Assembly: GCA_027011235.1 (NCBI GenBank)
Contig: JALVAI010000105.1
Span: forward strand, 1 to 11,242
DNA length: 11,242 nucleotides
Direction: 5' to 3'
Source: Desulfobulbaceae bacterium
GTDB lineage: Bacteria; Desulfobacterota; Desulfobulbia; Desulfobulbales; Desulfobulbaceae
Shown here: positions 1 through 5,855 of the stretch, one piece after another
How the letters are laid out: each line of letters opens with the position of its first letter
How positions within the stretch are numbered: the first letter of the stretch is position 1
Notes under the pieces: generated by a model
What the model was told of the DNA's origin: nothing
The model's input: the letters and a program-made list of their open reading frames with translations, nothing else
Databases searched by the model: none
Position numbers and translations under genes: made by a program

Positions 1-2
1 CA

Positions 3-54
3 TCCTTGCATCTGTTCCTGTTACGATATTTTCCAGACAGGAACAAGTGCAGGA
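3..54. repeat. Imperfect inverted repeat upstream of leu promoter
   Basis: TGTTCCTGT (13-21) is the exact reverse complement of ACAGGAACA (37-45), leaving a 15-nt loop. The stem can be extended outward by TCC-TGCA (3-10, one bulge) against TGCAGGA (48-54). No T-run follows on either strand, so it is not a canonical terminator. It could be an operator or the transcript end of an upstream gene outside the window. The same TGTTCCT and AGGAACA words recur in the leu leader at 172-178 and 234-240. Confidence 0.5.
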
Positions 55-67
55 TTCAGGTTTTAAC

Positions 68-95
68 TTGACAAAATACCCTTGCGTTTTACTAT
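68..95 (+). promoter_or_regulatory. Sigma70-like promoter of the leu leader/leuA
   Basis: A consensus -35 TTGACA (68-73), a 16-bp spacer and a -10-like TACTAT (90-95, four of six consensus bases) would start transcription near 102, about 45 nt before the leader peptide ATG. The -35 is part of an 8-bp inverted repeat, TTGACAAA (68-75) against TTTGTCAA (97-104), which brackets the promoter and could be an operator for an unknown regulator. Confidence 0.6.
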
Positions 96-146
96 GTTTG
101 TCAAATATATTTTTTTCTTTAGTAATCCTGTTTAAATAAAAACAAT

Positions 147-227
147 ATGAACACCAGCCTCGCTCTTAACCTGTTCCTACTTGGACTGCACAGTAAACCT
201 GTGGCAGAGGGGGAGCGTTTATCCTGA
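147..227 (+). CDS. Leucine-rich leader peptide of the leu attenuator
   Basis: A 26-codon open frame starts with ATG at 147 and ends with TGA at 225-227. Six of codons 5-14 encode leucine (CTC, CTT, CTG, CTA, CTT, CTG), giving the core LALNLFLLGL. That density of the end-product amino acid just upstream of a terminator and leuA is the hallmark of ribosome-mediated attenuation. I see no good Shine-Dalgarno sequence before the ATG, which is the weak point. The codons after the leucine run (195-205) carry the proposed antiterminator arm, so a ribosome stalled on the leucine codons would leave that arm free, while one reaching the stop codon would be close enough to mask part of it. Confidence 0.75.
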   Translation: MNTSLALNLFLLGLHSKPVAEGERLS

Positions 228-266
228 ACAACCAGGAACAAAAACGAATACACTCGGCCACGGTTT
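195..266 (+). promoter_or_regulatory. Antiterminator pairing of the leu attenuator
   Basis: AAACCTGTGGC (195-205) is the terminator's 3' arm AAACCGTGGC (271-280) with one extra T. It can therefore pair over ten base pairs, with a single bulge, with the terminator's 5' arm GCCACGGTTT (257-266), excluding the terminator. A third pairing, TGTTCCT (172-178) with AGGAACA (234-240), starts inside the leucine codons and crosses the antiterminator, so it can compete with it. The three pairings make the alternative structures expected of a leucine attenuator. Confidence 0.75.
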
Positions 267-289
267 GAAAAAACCGTGGCTTTTTTTTT
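257..289 (+). terminator. Intrinsic terminator of the leu attenuator
   Basis: A perfect 10-bp stem, GCCACGGTTT (257-266) against AAACCGTGGC (271-280), with a GAAA loop is followed by nine T residues (281-289). It lies only about 20 nt before the leuA start, between the promoter and the gene, so it can only serve leuA as a conditional (attenuating) terminator. Confidence 0.9.
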
Positions 290-310
290 ATCGTTTTCAG
301 GAGACCCAAC

Positions 311-2017
311 ATGAACAAGGAAGCCTTACGAAAATATCGTCCCTACCCTAAGATCGATCTGCCGGATCGAAGATGGCCGGACAGGGTGATCGACAGGGCC
401 CCGGCCTGGTGCAGTGTTGATCTGCGCGACGGTAACCAGGCGCTGATACAACCGATGAATCTTGAGGAAAAACTGGCGATGTTCCAGCTGCTTATTGATG
501 TCGGCTTCAAGGAGATCGAGATCGGTTTCCCCTCGGCTTCCAAGGTGGAATTTGATTTCTCCCGGCTGCTGATCGAGCGCGACCTGATCCCGGACGGTGT
601 CGTTATCCAGGCTCTTACCCAGTCGAGGGAACATCTGATTAAAAAAACCTTTGCCTCCTTTGTTGGCGCTAAAGAAGCGGTGGTCCATCTGTACAACTCC
701 ACCTCCACCCTGCAGCGTCAGGTGGTCTTTAAAAAGGGACGTCGCGAGATCGTAGAACTTGCCGTGCAGGGGGCAAAACTCATTGCCAGAGAAGCCGCTG
801 AAACCGATACCGCCATCCGGTATGAATATTCACCCGAGAGCTTTACCGGCACCGAGCTGGACTTTGCCGTGGAGATCTGTGATGCGGTGATGGAGGTCTG
901 GCAGCCGACCCCGGAGCAACCGGTTATCATCAATCTGCCGGCAACCGTGGAAATGGCCACACCAAATATCTATGCCGATCAGATTGAATGGTTTATCCGT
1001 CATATGAAGAACCGTGACTGTGCCCTGATCAGTCTGCATGCCCACAATGATCGCGGCACGGCGGTCGCGGCCACGGAACTTGCGCTCATGGCCGGGGCGG
1101 ACAGGGTGGAAGGCACCCTGTTTGGAAACGGGGAACGGACCGGTAACGTTGACATCCTGACCCTTGCCCTGAACATGTTCAGCCAGGGGATTGATCCCGG
1201 GCTTGATTTCTCCGACATTAACCGGGTGATCAAGGTTTATGAAAACTGTACCCGCATGCACGTTCATCCGCGCCATCCCTATGCCGGTGAACTGGTATAT
1301 ACCGCCTTTTCCGGTTCCCATCAGGATGCCATCAACAAGGGCATGAATTTTATCGAGGAGCAGAAAAGCGAACTGTGGGCCGTGCCCTATCTGCCCATTG
1401 ATCCCCGTGATGTCGGTCGTACCTATGAATCCATTATCCGCATCAACTCCCAGTCTGGCAAGGGCGGCGCCGCCTATGTCATGGATAGGGAATTCGGTTT
1501 TAAACTGCCCCGGGCCATGCAGCCCGGTTTTGGCAGGGTCATCCAGGAAGAGACCGACAGGGCCGGCTGTGAGCTGCCGGCAGAGGCGGTTTTACAGACC
1601 TTTGAAAAAGAATACCTGCTCAACGAGGGTTGTTACCGTCTTGTCTCATTTCACGTGTTAAAACGTCATGTTGACCAGCAGGAAGAGATCTCGACGGCCG
1701 AGGTGGAAGCGACTCTTTTTATTGACGGTAACGAGGTTTCGGTGCAGGGATCGGGCAATGGTCCCCTGGACGCCTTTTGTGATGCCCTGAAAAGCGGTAC
1801 CGGCCTGGATTTTTCCCTCCATTCCTACCATGAACATGCGTTGACCAGGGGATCTTCTTCCAGGGCCGTGGCCTATATTGAAATTATCAATGAACGGGGT
1901 GAGAGTTGGTGGGGTGCTGGCCTGGACACAGACATTATCATCGCTTCAATCAAGGCCCTGCTTTCCGCCCTTAATCGAAACTGTCTTTATTACCGGGAGC
2001 ATCATGATGATAAATAA
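311..2017 (+). CDS. leuA: 2-isopropylmalate synthase (type 2)
   Basis: This gene encodes the first committed enzyme of leucine biosynthesis, which condenses acetyl-CoA with 2-oxoisovalerate to 2-isopropylmalate in the cytosol. At 568 residues with the N-terminal KYRPYPKIDLPDR-type extension it belongs to the long actinobacterial/type-2 LeuA group rather than the E. coli type. The TIM-barrel lyase domain (about residues 30-310) shows the catalytic RDGNQ segment (R39, D40), the metal-binding HAHND motif (H243, H245) and the GNGERTGNVD signature (N279). A linker and a C-terminal LeuA allosteric domain (about 430-560), which normally binds leucine for feedback inhibition, follow. The ATG at 311 has a good AGGAGA ribosome site 7 nt upstream. 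Expression is probably controlled by the leucine leader peptide and terminator just upstream. The 3' end overlaps creA by 11 bp. Confidence 0.97.
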   Translation: MNKEALRKYRPYPKIDLPDRRWPDRVIDRAPAWCSVDLRDGNQALIQPMNLEEKLAMFQLLIDVGFKEIEIGFPSASKVEFDFSRLLIERDLIPDGVVIQALTQSREHLIKKTFASFVGAKEAVVHLYNSTSTLQRQVVFKKGRREIVELAVQGAKLIAREAAETDTAIRYEYSPESFTGTELDFAVEICDAVMEVWQPTPEQPVIINLPATVEMATPNIYADQIEWFIRHMKNRDCALISLHAHNDRGTAVAATELALMAGADRVEGTLFGNGERTGNVDILTLALNMFSQGIDPGLDFSDINRVIKVYENCTRMHVHPRHPYAGELVYTAFSGSHQDAINKGMNFIEEQKSELWAVPYLPIDPRDVGRTYESIIRINSQSGKGGAAYVMDREFGFKLPRAMQPGFGRVIQEETDRAGCELPAEAVLQTFEKEYLLNEGCYRLVSFHVLKRHVDQQEEISTAEVEATLFIDGNEVSVQGSGNGPLDAFCDALKSGTGLDFSLHSYHEHALTRGSSSRAVAYIEIINERGESWWGAGLDTDIIIASIKALLSALNRNCLYYREHHDDK

Positions 2018-2528
2018 ACGGGTATATTTGGCGCTTTCTGCGGTTTTTGTCTGTTGTTTTCTGGTCATTTCCGCGAAAGCAGAGGTGATCGGCAAGGTAA
2101 GCACCACTTTTAAAATGATCGGCGCCAATGACAAGATTGTTATCGAGGCCTTTGATGATCCCGATATACCGGGGGCGACCTGTTATGTGAGCAGGGCCAA
2201 GACCGGTGGCATTTCAGGGGCACTGGGCGTGGCCGAGGACAAATCTGATGCCTCGCTCGCCTGCAGACAGACAGGGCCGATCAGGTTGACCGACAGGATC
2301 ATTCAGGGGCGGGAAGATGGACGCAGGGTCTTTAAAAAATCGACCTCTCTATTATTTAAGAAACTGCAGGTCGTCCGGTTCTACGATCGAAAGCGTAATG
2401 TTCTTGTTTACTTGAGTTATAGCGATAAACTCGTGGAAGGTTCGCCGAAAAATTCCATTTCCACCATTGTCATTCGTCCCTGGATCGGGGACAAGGGCAT
2501 TGTGACCCCGAAAGTTGGGCATAAATAA
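2007..2528 (+). CDS. creA: CreA family exported protein
   Basis: The 173-residue product closely matches CreA, a conserved proteobacterial protein of unknown biochemical function: the segments FKMIG, IEAFDDPD, CYVSRAKTGGI, LQVVRFYD and SDKLVEGSPKN are CreA signatures. Residues 1-24 form a signal peptide (KR, then a hydrophobic stretch, then AKA before EVIG), so the mature protein should be periplasmic. Two cysteines remain in the mature part (CYVSRA and LACRQ). There are tandem ATGs at 2004 and 2007; GGGAG at 1995-1999 favours 2007 by spacing. The frame overlaps the end of leuA, suggesting cotranscription and translational coupling, although no functional link with leucine synthesis is known. 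The C terminus extends about 10 residues past the usual end. No clear terminator follows. Confidence 0.92.
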   Translation: MINKRVYLALSAVFVCCFLVISAKAEVIGKVSTTFKMIGANDKIVIEAFDDPDIPGATCYVSRAKTGGISGALGVAEDKSDASLACRQTGPIRLTDRIIQGREDGRRVFKKSTSLLFKKLQVVRFYDRKRNVLVYLSYSDKLVEGSPKNSISTIVIRPWIGDKGIVTPKVGHK

Positions 2529-2594
2529 AGGCACGGCTGGCAAGATGGGGTGGCTGGTTTTACGGAACTGTTCTGTTGCTCTGCAACACGGTGA

Positions 2595-2765
2595 TTACTC
2601 TTCCTTGCTGATAACACCCTCCATTGCCACACATTCTTTGCAAAAATCCTGGGTGGTGGATGGGCTTTGGCAGCTGGAGCAGTAATGGCGGCCACAACTC
2701 TTGCAGACTTTAAGGGATTCGGTCTTTTTGCCACAGATTTCACAGCGTTTTTTGGCTCTACCCAT
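2595..2765 (-). CDS. 56-residue four-CxxC zinc-ribbon-like protein
   Basis: A small minus-strand frame of 57 codons runs from ATG (2765) to TAA (2597-2595). It has a near-perfect AAGGAGG ribosome site (2772-2778) six nt upstream, which is the best evidence that it is real. The protein has eight cysteines in four CxxC pairs (C8/C11, C21/C24, C29/C32, C42/C45), the arrangement of a small double zinc-binding or treble-clef domain (RCEICGK, VCKSCGRHYCSSC, FCKEC). It is basic at the N terminus and acidic at the C terminus. I cannot assign a function; a nucleic-acid- or protein-binding zinc protein is likely. It is divergent from the selenoprotein gene, with 59 bp between the start codons, and convergent with creA. 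Confidence 0.8.
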   Translation of the reverse strand: MGRAKKRCEICGKKTESLKVCKSCGRHYCSSCQSPSTTQDFCKECVAMEGVISKEE

Positions 2766-2803
2766 GGGAATCCTCCTTGGCGGTGTATTTCCTTTTCAGT
2801 AGC

Positions 2804-2822
2804 TTATCACGAAATATGATAA
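2804..2822. promoter_or_regulatory. Palindrome in the divergent promoter region
   Basis: TTATCA (2804-2809) and TGATAA (2817-2822) form an inverted repeat separated by 7 nt between the zinc-ribbon gene and the selenoprotein gene. A -10-like TATGAT (2815-2820) with TTTTCA (2793-2798) 16 bp upstream lies on the plus strand, and TATCAT (2821-2816) could serve the minus strand. The site could be a shared operator; the promoter assignment is uncertain because the plus-strand start point would fall on the proposed start codon. Confidence 0.3.
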
Positions 2823-2824
2823 AA

Positions 2825-3055
2825 ATGCACAGGGAAAAAGAAGAATCGATTGTCGACGTTCGGGGCGATTGCTGAAAAGGATATAAAGACGTAAGGTTAC
2901 GTCTGAAAAAGATGGCGCCTGGTCAACGTTTCCGCCTGCTGGTCGATGCATCGGTCGCCGGTAGAATGGACCGGGTTATTGTGATAAATGATGGCAGAAT
3001 TGTCACCAAAAAGACGGACTTGAACGGCACGATGTACGAGGTGGAAAAAACCTGA
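2825..3055 (+). CDS. TusA/SirA-like selenoprotein (in-frame TGA = Sec17)
   Basis: The frame runs from ATG (2825) to TGA (3053-3055), 76 residues, with one internal TGA at 2873-2875. Reading it as selenocysteine gives a full-length TusA-type sulfur carrier: strand 1 IVDVRGDC-U, helix KDVRLRLKKMAPGQ, strand RFRLLVDA, and a final strand TMYEVEK. In the family, RGLxCPxP places the catalytic, persulfide-carrying cysteine three residues after the glycine; here G14 plus three is U17, preceded by C16. The CPxP proline is replaced by lysine. A bacterial SECIS-like hairpin follows the TGA. Homology continues equally well on both sides of the TGA, which argues against a chance stop. Starts at 2816 (ATG) or 2825 are both possible and neither has a strong ribosome site. 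The selenocysteine reading is inference; a pseudogene with one nonsense mutation is the alternative. Confidence 0.75.
2887..2904 (+). promoter_or_regulatory. Bacterial SECIS-like hairpin
   Basis: AGACGTA (2887-2893) pairs perfectly with TACGTCT (2898-2904) around a four-base loop, AGGT (2894-2897). The loop starts 18 nt after the TGA at 2873-2875 and has G as its second base. Bacterial SECIS elements lie inside the coding region just 3' of the UGA, with the apical loop roughly 16-37 nt away and a G among the first two loop bases, where SelB binds; this hairpin fits all of these features. Confidence 0.72.
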
Positions 3056-3180
3056 TACTGCAGACAGTTCGCCGCCTTGAACAAGTGTCATATATCCAGT
3101 TGATTGTTGCCGACCTTTATTTGCCAGGTTGTCGGTACGGCAAATTTAATGGACAATATCACAACAGGCGGCGTAAATGG

Positions 3181-3223
3181 AAAAAGCTCCCCGGTTGCAG
3201 GAACAGCGGCCGGGGAGCTTTTT
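3181..3223. terminator. Bidirectional intrinsic terminator
   Basis: AAAAAGCTCCCCGG (3181-3194) is the exact reverse complement of CCGGGGAGCTTTTT (3210-3223), giving a 14-bp stem with a 15-nt loop and a T-run at the end on either strand. It separates the selenoprotein gene (+) from the end of the convergent ferredoxin gene (-) and can stop transcription from both sides. A weaker inverted repeat, ATTTGCC (3119-3125) against GGCAAAT (3139-3145), lies just before it. Confidence 0.9.
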
Positions 3224-3294
3224 CTGAGGTAGGCAAATTTTTGTACTACCAGGAAGTGAATAAAAATCGTATTTGTGAAACAGGCACTCGTTTA

Positions 3295-4029
3295 TTACCA
3301 GTTTTTATCATCAAGAATGGCCCCCTGGGTTGAGACAACCACCTGGCGGACGGCGACTGTGGCCCCGGCATCGGTGTAGGCTTTTTTGACGATCTGCAGC
3401 ATGGTGGAGCAGCAGGGGACCTCCATGATGAGAATGGTGACTGAGTTGAGCGTTCTGGTTTTAAACAGTTCTGTAAAGCGATCAACATACATCTGCTGAT
3501 CATCAAATTTGGGACACCCCATCATGACAACCCGGCCGGCAATAAAGTCCTTCTGCAGCCCGCCATAGGAAACAGCGGTACAGTCGGCGGCAATCAGCAG
3601 GTCACAGTTTTCCAGAAAAGGGGCAGTGGGCGGAATGAGCCTGATCTGCACCGGCCAGTGGGACAGGGCGCATCCCTGCTGTGATGTCGGTTCATTGGCG
3701 GCCTGACACGGTGTGATCGGCTGCATGGTTTTCAGCTGTGCCGACGGGCAGCTCCCCCCGGCCTTTGGTGCATCCTGTTTTTTCTTTTCGGCAAGAAATT
3801 CTTCCACCGCAGCTTCATCGAATTCTTCTGCTTCCCGTTCAATGATCTTCAGGGCGCCGGTGGGGCAGGAGCCGAGACAGGCGCCAAGGCCGTCACAGAG
3901 ATTGTCGGCAACCAGTTTTGCCTTGCCGTCAATGATCTGCAGACTGCCCTCGGCACAGTCGGGAACGCATTCACCGCAGCCGGTGCAGAGTTCCTCATCG
4001 ATCTGGATGATTTTTCTCATTACTTTCAT
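3295..4029 (-). CDS. Hcp-associated ferredoxin-like [4Fe-4S] protein (FrdX-type)
   Basis: The 244-residue product starts with a two-cluster ferredoxin domain (about residues 5-62). The first motif is complete (C15, C18, C21, C25). The second reads CDGLGACLGSCP (C45, C51, C55) with leucine at the expected second cysteine position (L48), so that cluster lacks one standard ligand. A flexible acidic/lysine linker (about 63-90) follows. The remaining C-terminal domain of about 150 residues has its own conserved-looking cysteines (GGSCPS, QQGCALSHWP, ENCD, AADC, MMGCPKFDD, EVPCC), suggesting metal or redox chemistry. Proteins of this build are known as neighbours and co-regulated partners of hcp in sulfate reducers (FrdX of the HcpR regulon), where they are presumed to pass electrons to Hcp. 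That role is inferred from context here. The ATG at 4029 has AGGA about 7 nt upstream. It is the last gene of the minus-strand group, 82 bp after the HD gene. Confidence 0.85.
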   Translation of the reverse strand: MKVMRKIIQIDEELCTGCGECVPDCAEGSLQIIDGKAKLVADNLCDGLGACLGSCPTGALKIIEREAEEFDEAAVEEFLAEKKKQDAPKAGGSCPSAQLKTMQPITPCQAANEPTSQQGCALSHWPVQIRLIPPTAPFLENCDLLIAADCTAVSYGGLQKDFIAGRVVMMGCPKFDDQQMYVDRFTELFKTRTLNSVTILIMEVPCCSTMLQIVKKAYTDAGATVAVRQVVVSTQGAILDDKNW

Positions 4030-4111
4030 GGATTATCCTGTAATTTTTGTATTTTTTTGTTTTTTTTGCGACCATCACCCGGCAATACCAGCGATGTCTT
4101 TCTTATTTAAA

Positions 4112-4852
4112 TCATTGCACAAATCTGCTTAACACCTTTTCGCCAACCCTGGCCCCTTCTTCAGTCATAAACGAGGAGGCAACGATTTTATCAAGTTGTT
4201 CCCTGGAATGTGGTTTTTCCTGGTACAGTTCCGTCATGTTGACGATCAGGTCGGCATCGTAGAGGACCTTGAAATTCGTGGTCTCTTCGTCCCTGGGTGA
4301 ATGGTGATGGCCGATTATATCGCAGACTTCATCTATCAGCTCGGCCGGCGCTTTCAGCTCAGTCAGTATCTCGCGGGCCACGGGCGGCCCTTCTATATGC
4401 TGATATTTGGCTGAGGACGAGTTGTATTTTAATTCGGCGTTTTTGATTCCGATGTCATGCAGGTAGGCACAGGCCATGATAACCATCATGTCACCGTCTT
4501 TCTGTGCCTTGCCAATTGTTTCTGCATGGCTGGCCACGTCAAGGGCATGCTGGATCCGCCTGGAATCGGTATCAAAATATTTCCGCATGGCAATGGCGAT
4601 ACGGTCTTTGAACAGATCGCTCTGCCTGGCGATCAGCTCCGGCGGCATGGCGCCAAGGCATTGTTCAGCATGCGGACAGTAGGAGGCGCAGCCAAAATCC
4701 ATTTTCGGATTGAGCATTCTATGACCGCATTTTCGGCATTTCCGCTGGCTGTCGTCCTTGAAAAATTCGATACTGTGGCCGCAGTTCGGGCATTGGGCCT
4801 CAAAAACATCCTCTCCGCTCCAGTAGCGGCTGTCCTGTCCAGGGCATTTCAT
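4112..4852 (-). CDS. Zinc-ribbon HD-domain phosphohydrolase
   Basis: The 246-residue protein begins with a zinc ribbon (C21/C24 and C39/C42) and a further cysteine cluster (C55, C59, C65). An HD domain follows: H102 in RRIQHALDVASHA, the HDIG signature (H132, D133), H152, the GHHHSP motif (H182-H184) and a final aspartate in YDADLIVNM (D199/D201). The family hydrolyses phosphate esters, often nucleotides, using bound metals; the substrate cannot be told from sequence. A GAGGA ribosome site lies about 6 nt before the ATG. It sits between the siroheme reductase and the ferredoxin on the same strand, which suggests a link with nitrosative stress, but a 345-bp gap with a structured repeat separates it from the upstream genes, so it may have its own promoter. 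Confidence 0.85.
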   Translation of the reverse strand: MKCPGQDSRYWSGEDVFEAQCPNCGHSIEFFKDDSQRKCRKCGHRMLNPKMDFGCASYCPHAEQCLGAMPPELIARQSDLFKDRIAIAMRKYFDTDSRRIQHALDVASHAETIGKAQKDGDMMVIMACAYLHDIGIKNAELKYNSSSAKYQHIEGPPVAREILTELKAPAELIDEVCDIIGHHHSPRDEETTNFKVLYDADLIVNMTELYQEKPHSREQLDKIVASSFMTEEGARVGEKVLSRFVQ

Positions 4853-4872
4853 GATAGTCCTCGTTAATGGCG

Positions 4873-4915
4873 TCGTAAAAACTTCGATCTACCACGTCGT
4901 GTGTACTCTTTACGA
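4873..4915. repeat. Inverted repeat upstream of the HD gene
   Basis: TCGTAAA (4873-4879) is matched by TTTACGA (4909-4915) across a 29-nt loop that itself contains GTCGT-like words. The surrounding stretch resembles dispersed intergenic sequence seen in deltaproteobacterial genomes, but I cannot confirm copy number from this window. It occupies the part of the 345-bp gap not taken by the long repeat. Confidence 0.3.
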
Positions 4916-4947
4916 TTTCATCCTTGTTGTCTGTCAGAGGCTTTATT

Positions 4948-5174
4948 GCCTTACTCCTGAATTCCTGTCATAAAGAATAAGAAAATTTCATAAATAAAAG
5001 CTCGTTATTTTAACCGGTTGTCTCGTTCTCTTGCACATGTAACATAATTGTTGCATGTCCTGTAGGGGCGAATTTATTCGCCTTGAGAAAGCGTTAATTT
5101 ATTTGGCATGCCTTGCCCAAGGCGGCTGAAGCCGCCCCTACAGGCTTGGGTTGCGGGCGTTAGCCCGCCTTAGG
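4948..5174. repeat. Structured intergenic repeat, copy 1
   Basis: This copy shares its order of elements with 9905-10123 in the same orientation: the start GCCTTACTCCTGAATTCCTG; a hairpin ACATGTAACA (5035-5044) / TGTTGCATGT (5049-5058); the palindrome GGCGAATTTATTCGCC inside TGTAGGGGCG (5061-5070); the hairpin GGCGGCTGAAGCCGCC (5121-5136) ending in CGCCCCTACA (5133-5142), the exact inverted partner of TGTAGGGGCG; and a last hairpin GCGGGC/GCCCGC near 5153-5168. It contains no reading frame and resembles REP/MITE-type non-autonomous elements. It lies between the siroheme reductase and HD genes. Confidence 0.85.
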
Positions 5175-5197
5175 TAGTTTTTTGCCTGTGGGCGCGC

Positions 5198-5836
5198 TTA
5201 TGCCAGCACATTTCTCTGTAGTTCTTCAATACCAACCCGTTCCATAAAACGCGCGCTTCTTGTTTTGTATTTGGCCGTTGTCAGATAGTAATTAAGGGTT
5301 TTTTTAACCAGTTCCACGGCCTGATCATCACTGAGTTCGTCGGCGACCAGATCGCCGATCCTGGGCTTGCCGGCCGCATTGCCGCCAAAGATGAGTCGCC
5401 AACCTTTTTTTTCAGCAATCAGACCGATGTCGCGCATCCATGATTCACAGCAGCACATGCGGCAACCGGAGATACCAACCTTTACCTTGTAGGGCAGGGG
5501 ACCTGCCAGTTCCAGGGCGCCGATGGCCTTGGCCATCTCTTCGGTTGGCCTGCTGCCGAATTTGCACCAGTTTTTACCGGGACAGGCCTGTACATAATGG
5601 ACTCGGTTTCTGGCATGGGGCGGTTTGGCGGGCAGGCCGAGTTCCTGGACAAGCTCCTTATGTTTTTCCGGCGCCAGGCCATGAAAGAAAAAGCGTTGGG
5701 CGCCGGTCACCTTGACCATGGGAATATCATACTTGCGGACAAGTTCGGTAATACGTTCCAGATCCTGCAGGCTGAGCATTCCGGCGTTTATTCCAGGCAT
5801 GGGGCAAAAGGTTTTGTGGTTTTCTGTGGTCGTCAC
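5198..5836 (-). CDS. Small siroheme sulfite/nitrite reductase-type protein
   Basis: This 212-residue single-domain member of the nitrite/sulfite reductase family carries the complete siroheme-[4Fe-4S] ligand set: C85-x5-C91 (ACPGKNWC) and C125-x3-C129 (GCRMCCC). An N-terminal ferredoxin-like half domain (about 15-65) precedes it. Its size and build match the small monomeric assimilatory-type sulfite reductase of Desulfovibrio (about 220 residues), not the larger dissimilatory DsrAB. The likely reaction is six-electron reduction of sulfite or nitrite. Being downstream of hcp makes nitrite or another nitrogen oxide a plausible substrate, but this is inference. The start is GTG at 5836, supported by GGAGG 7 nt upstream; the nearby ATG at 5842 is out of frame. 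It is probably cotranscribed with hcp (87-bp gap with a hairpin). Confidence 0.88.
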   Translation of the reverse strand: MTTTENHKTFCPMPGINAGMLSLQDLERITELVRKYDIPMVKVTGAQRFFFHGLAPEKHKELVQELGLPAKPPHARNRVHYVQACPGKNWCKFGSRPTEEMAKAIGALELAGPLPYKVKVGISGCRMCCCESWMRDIGLIAEKKGWRLIFGGNAAGKPRIGDLVADELSDDQAVELVKKTLNYYLTTAKYKTRSARFMERVGIEELQRNVLA

Positions 5837-5855
5837 TTTTCATCCTCCGGAAACC

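Noticed and set aside
2825..3055. Reading the TusA-like region as a short gene starting at ATG 2912 after the TGA
   Set aside because: That start would remove the first strand and the active site of the fold, while good family-like sequence continues upstream through the TGA to an ATG.
2897..3091. 64-codon minus-strand frame opposite the selenoprotein
   Set aside because: It is antisense to the TusA-like frame, lacks a ribosome site and shows no family features.
3085..3333. 82-codon plus-strand frame after the selenoprotein gene
   Set aside because: It runs straight through the 14-bp bidirectional terminator and into the 3' end of the ferredoxin gene, has no ribosome site and no recognisable sequence.
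4948..5174. Possible CRISPR array or tRNA-like genes in the hairpin-rich gap
   Set aside because: The hairpins differ from each other and there are no regularly spaced identical repeats; no cloverleaf or CCA-type end can be built.
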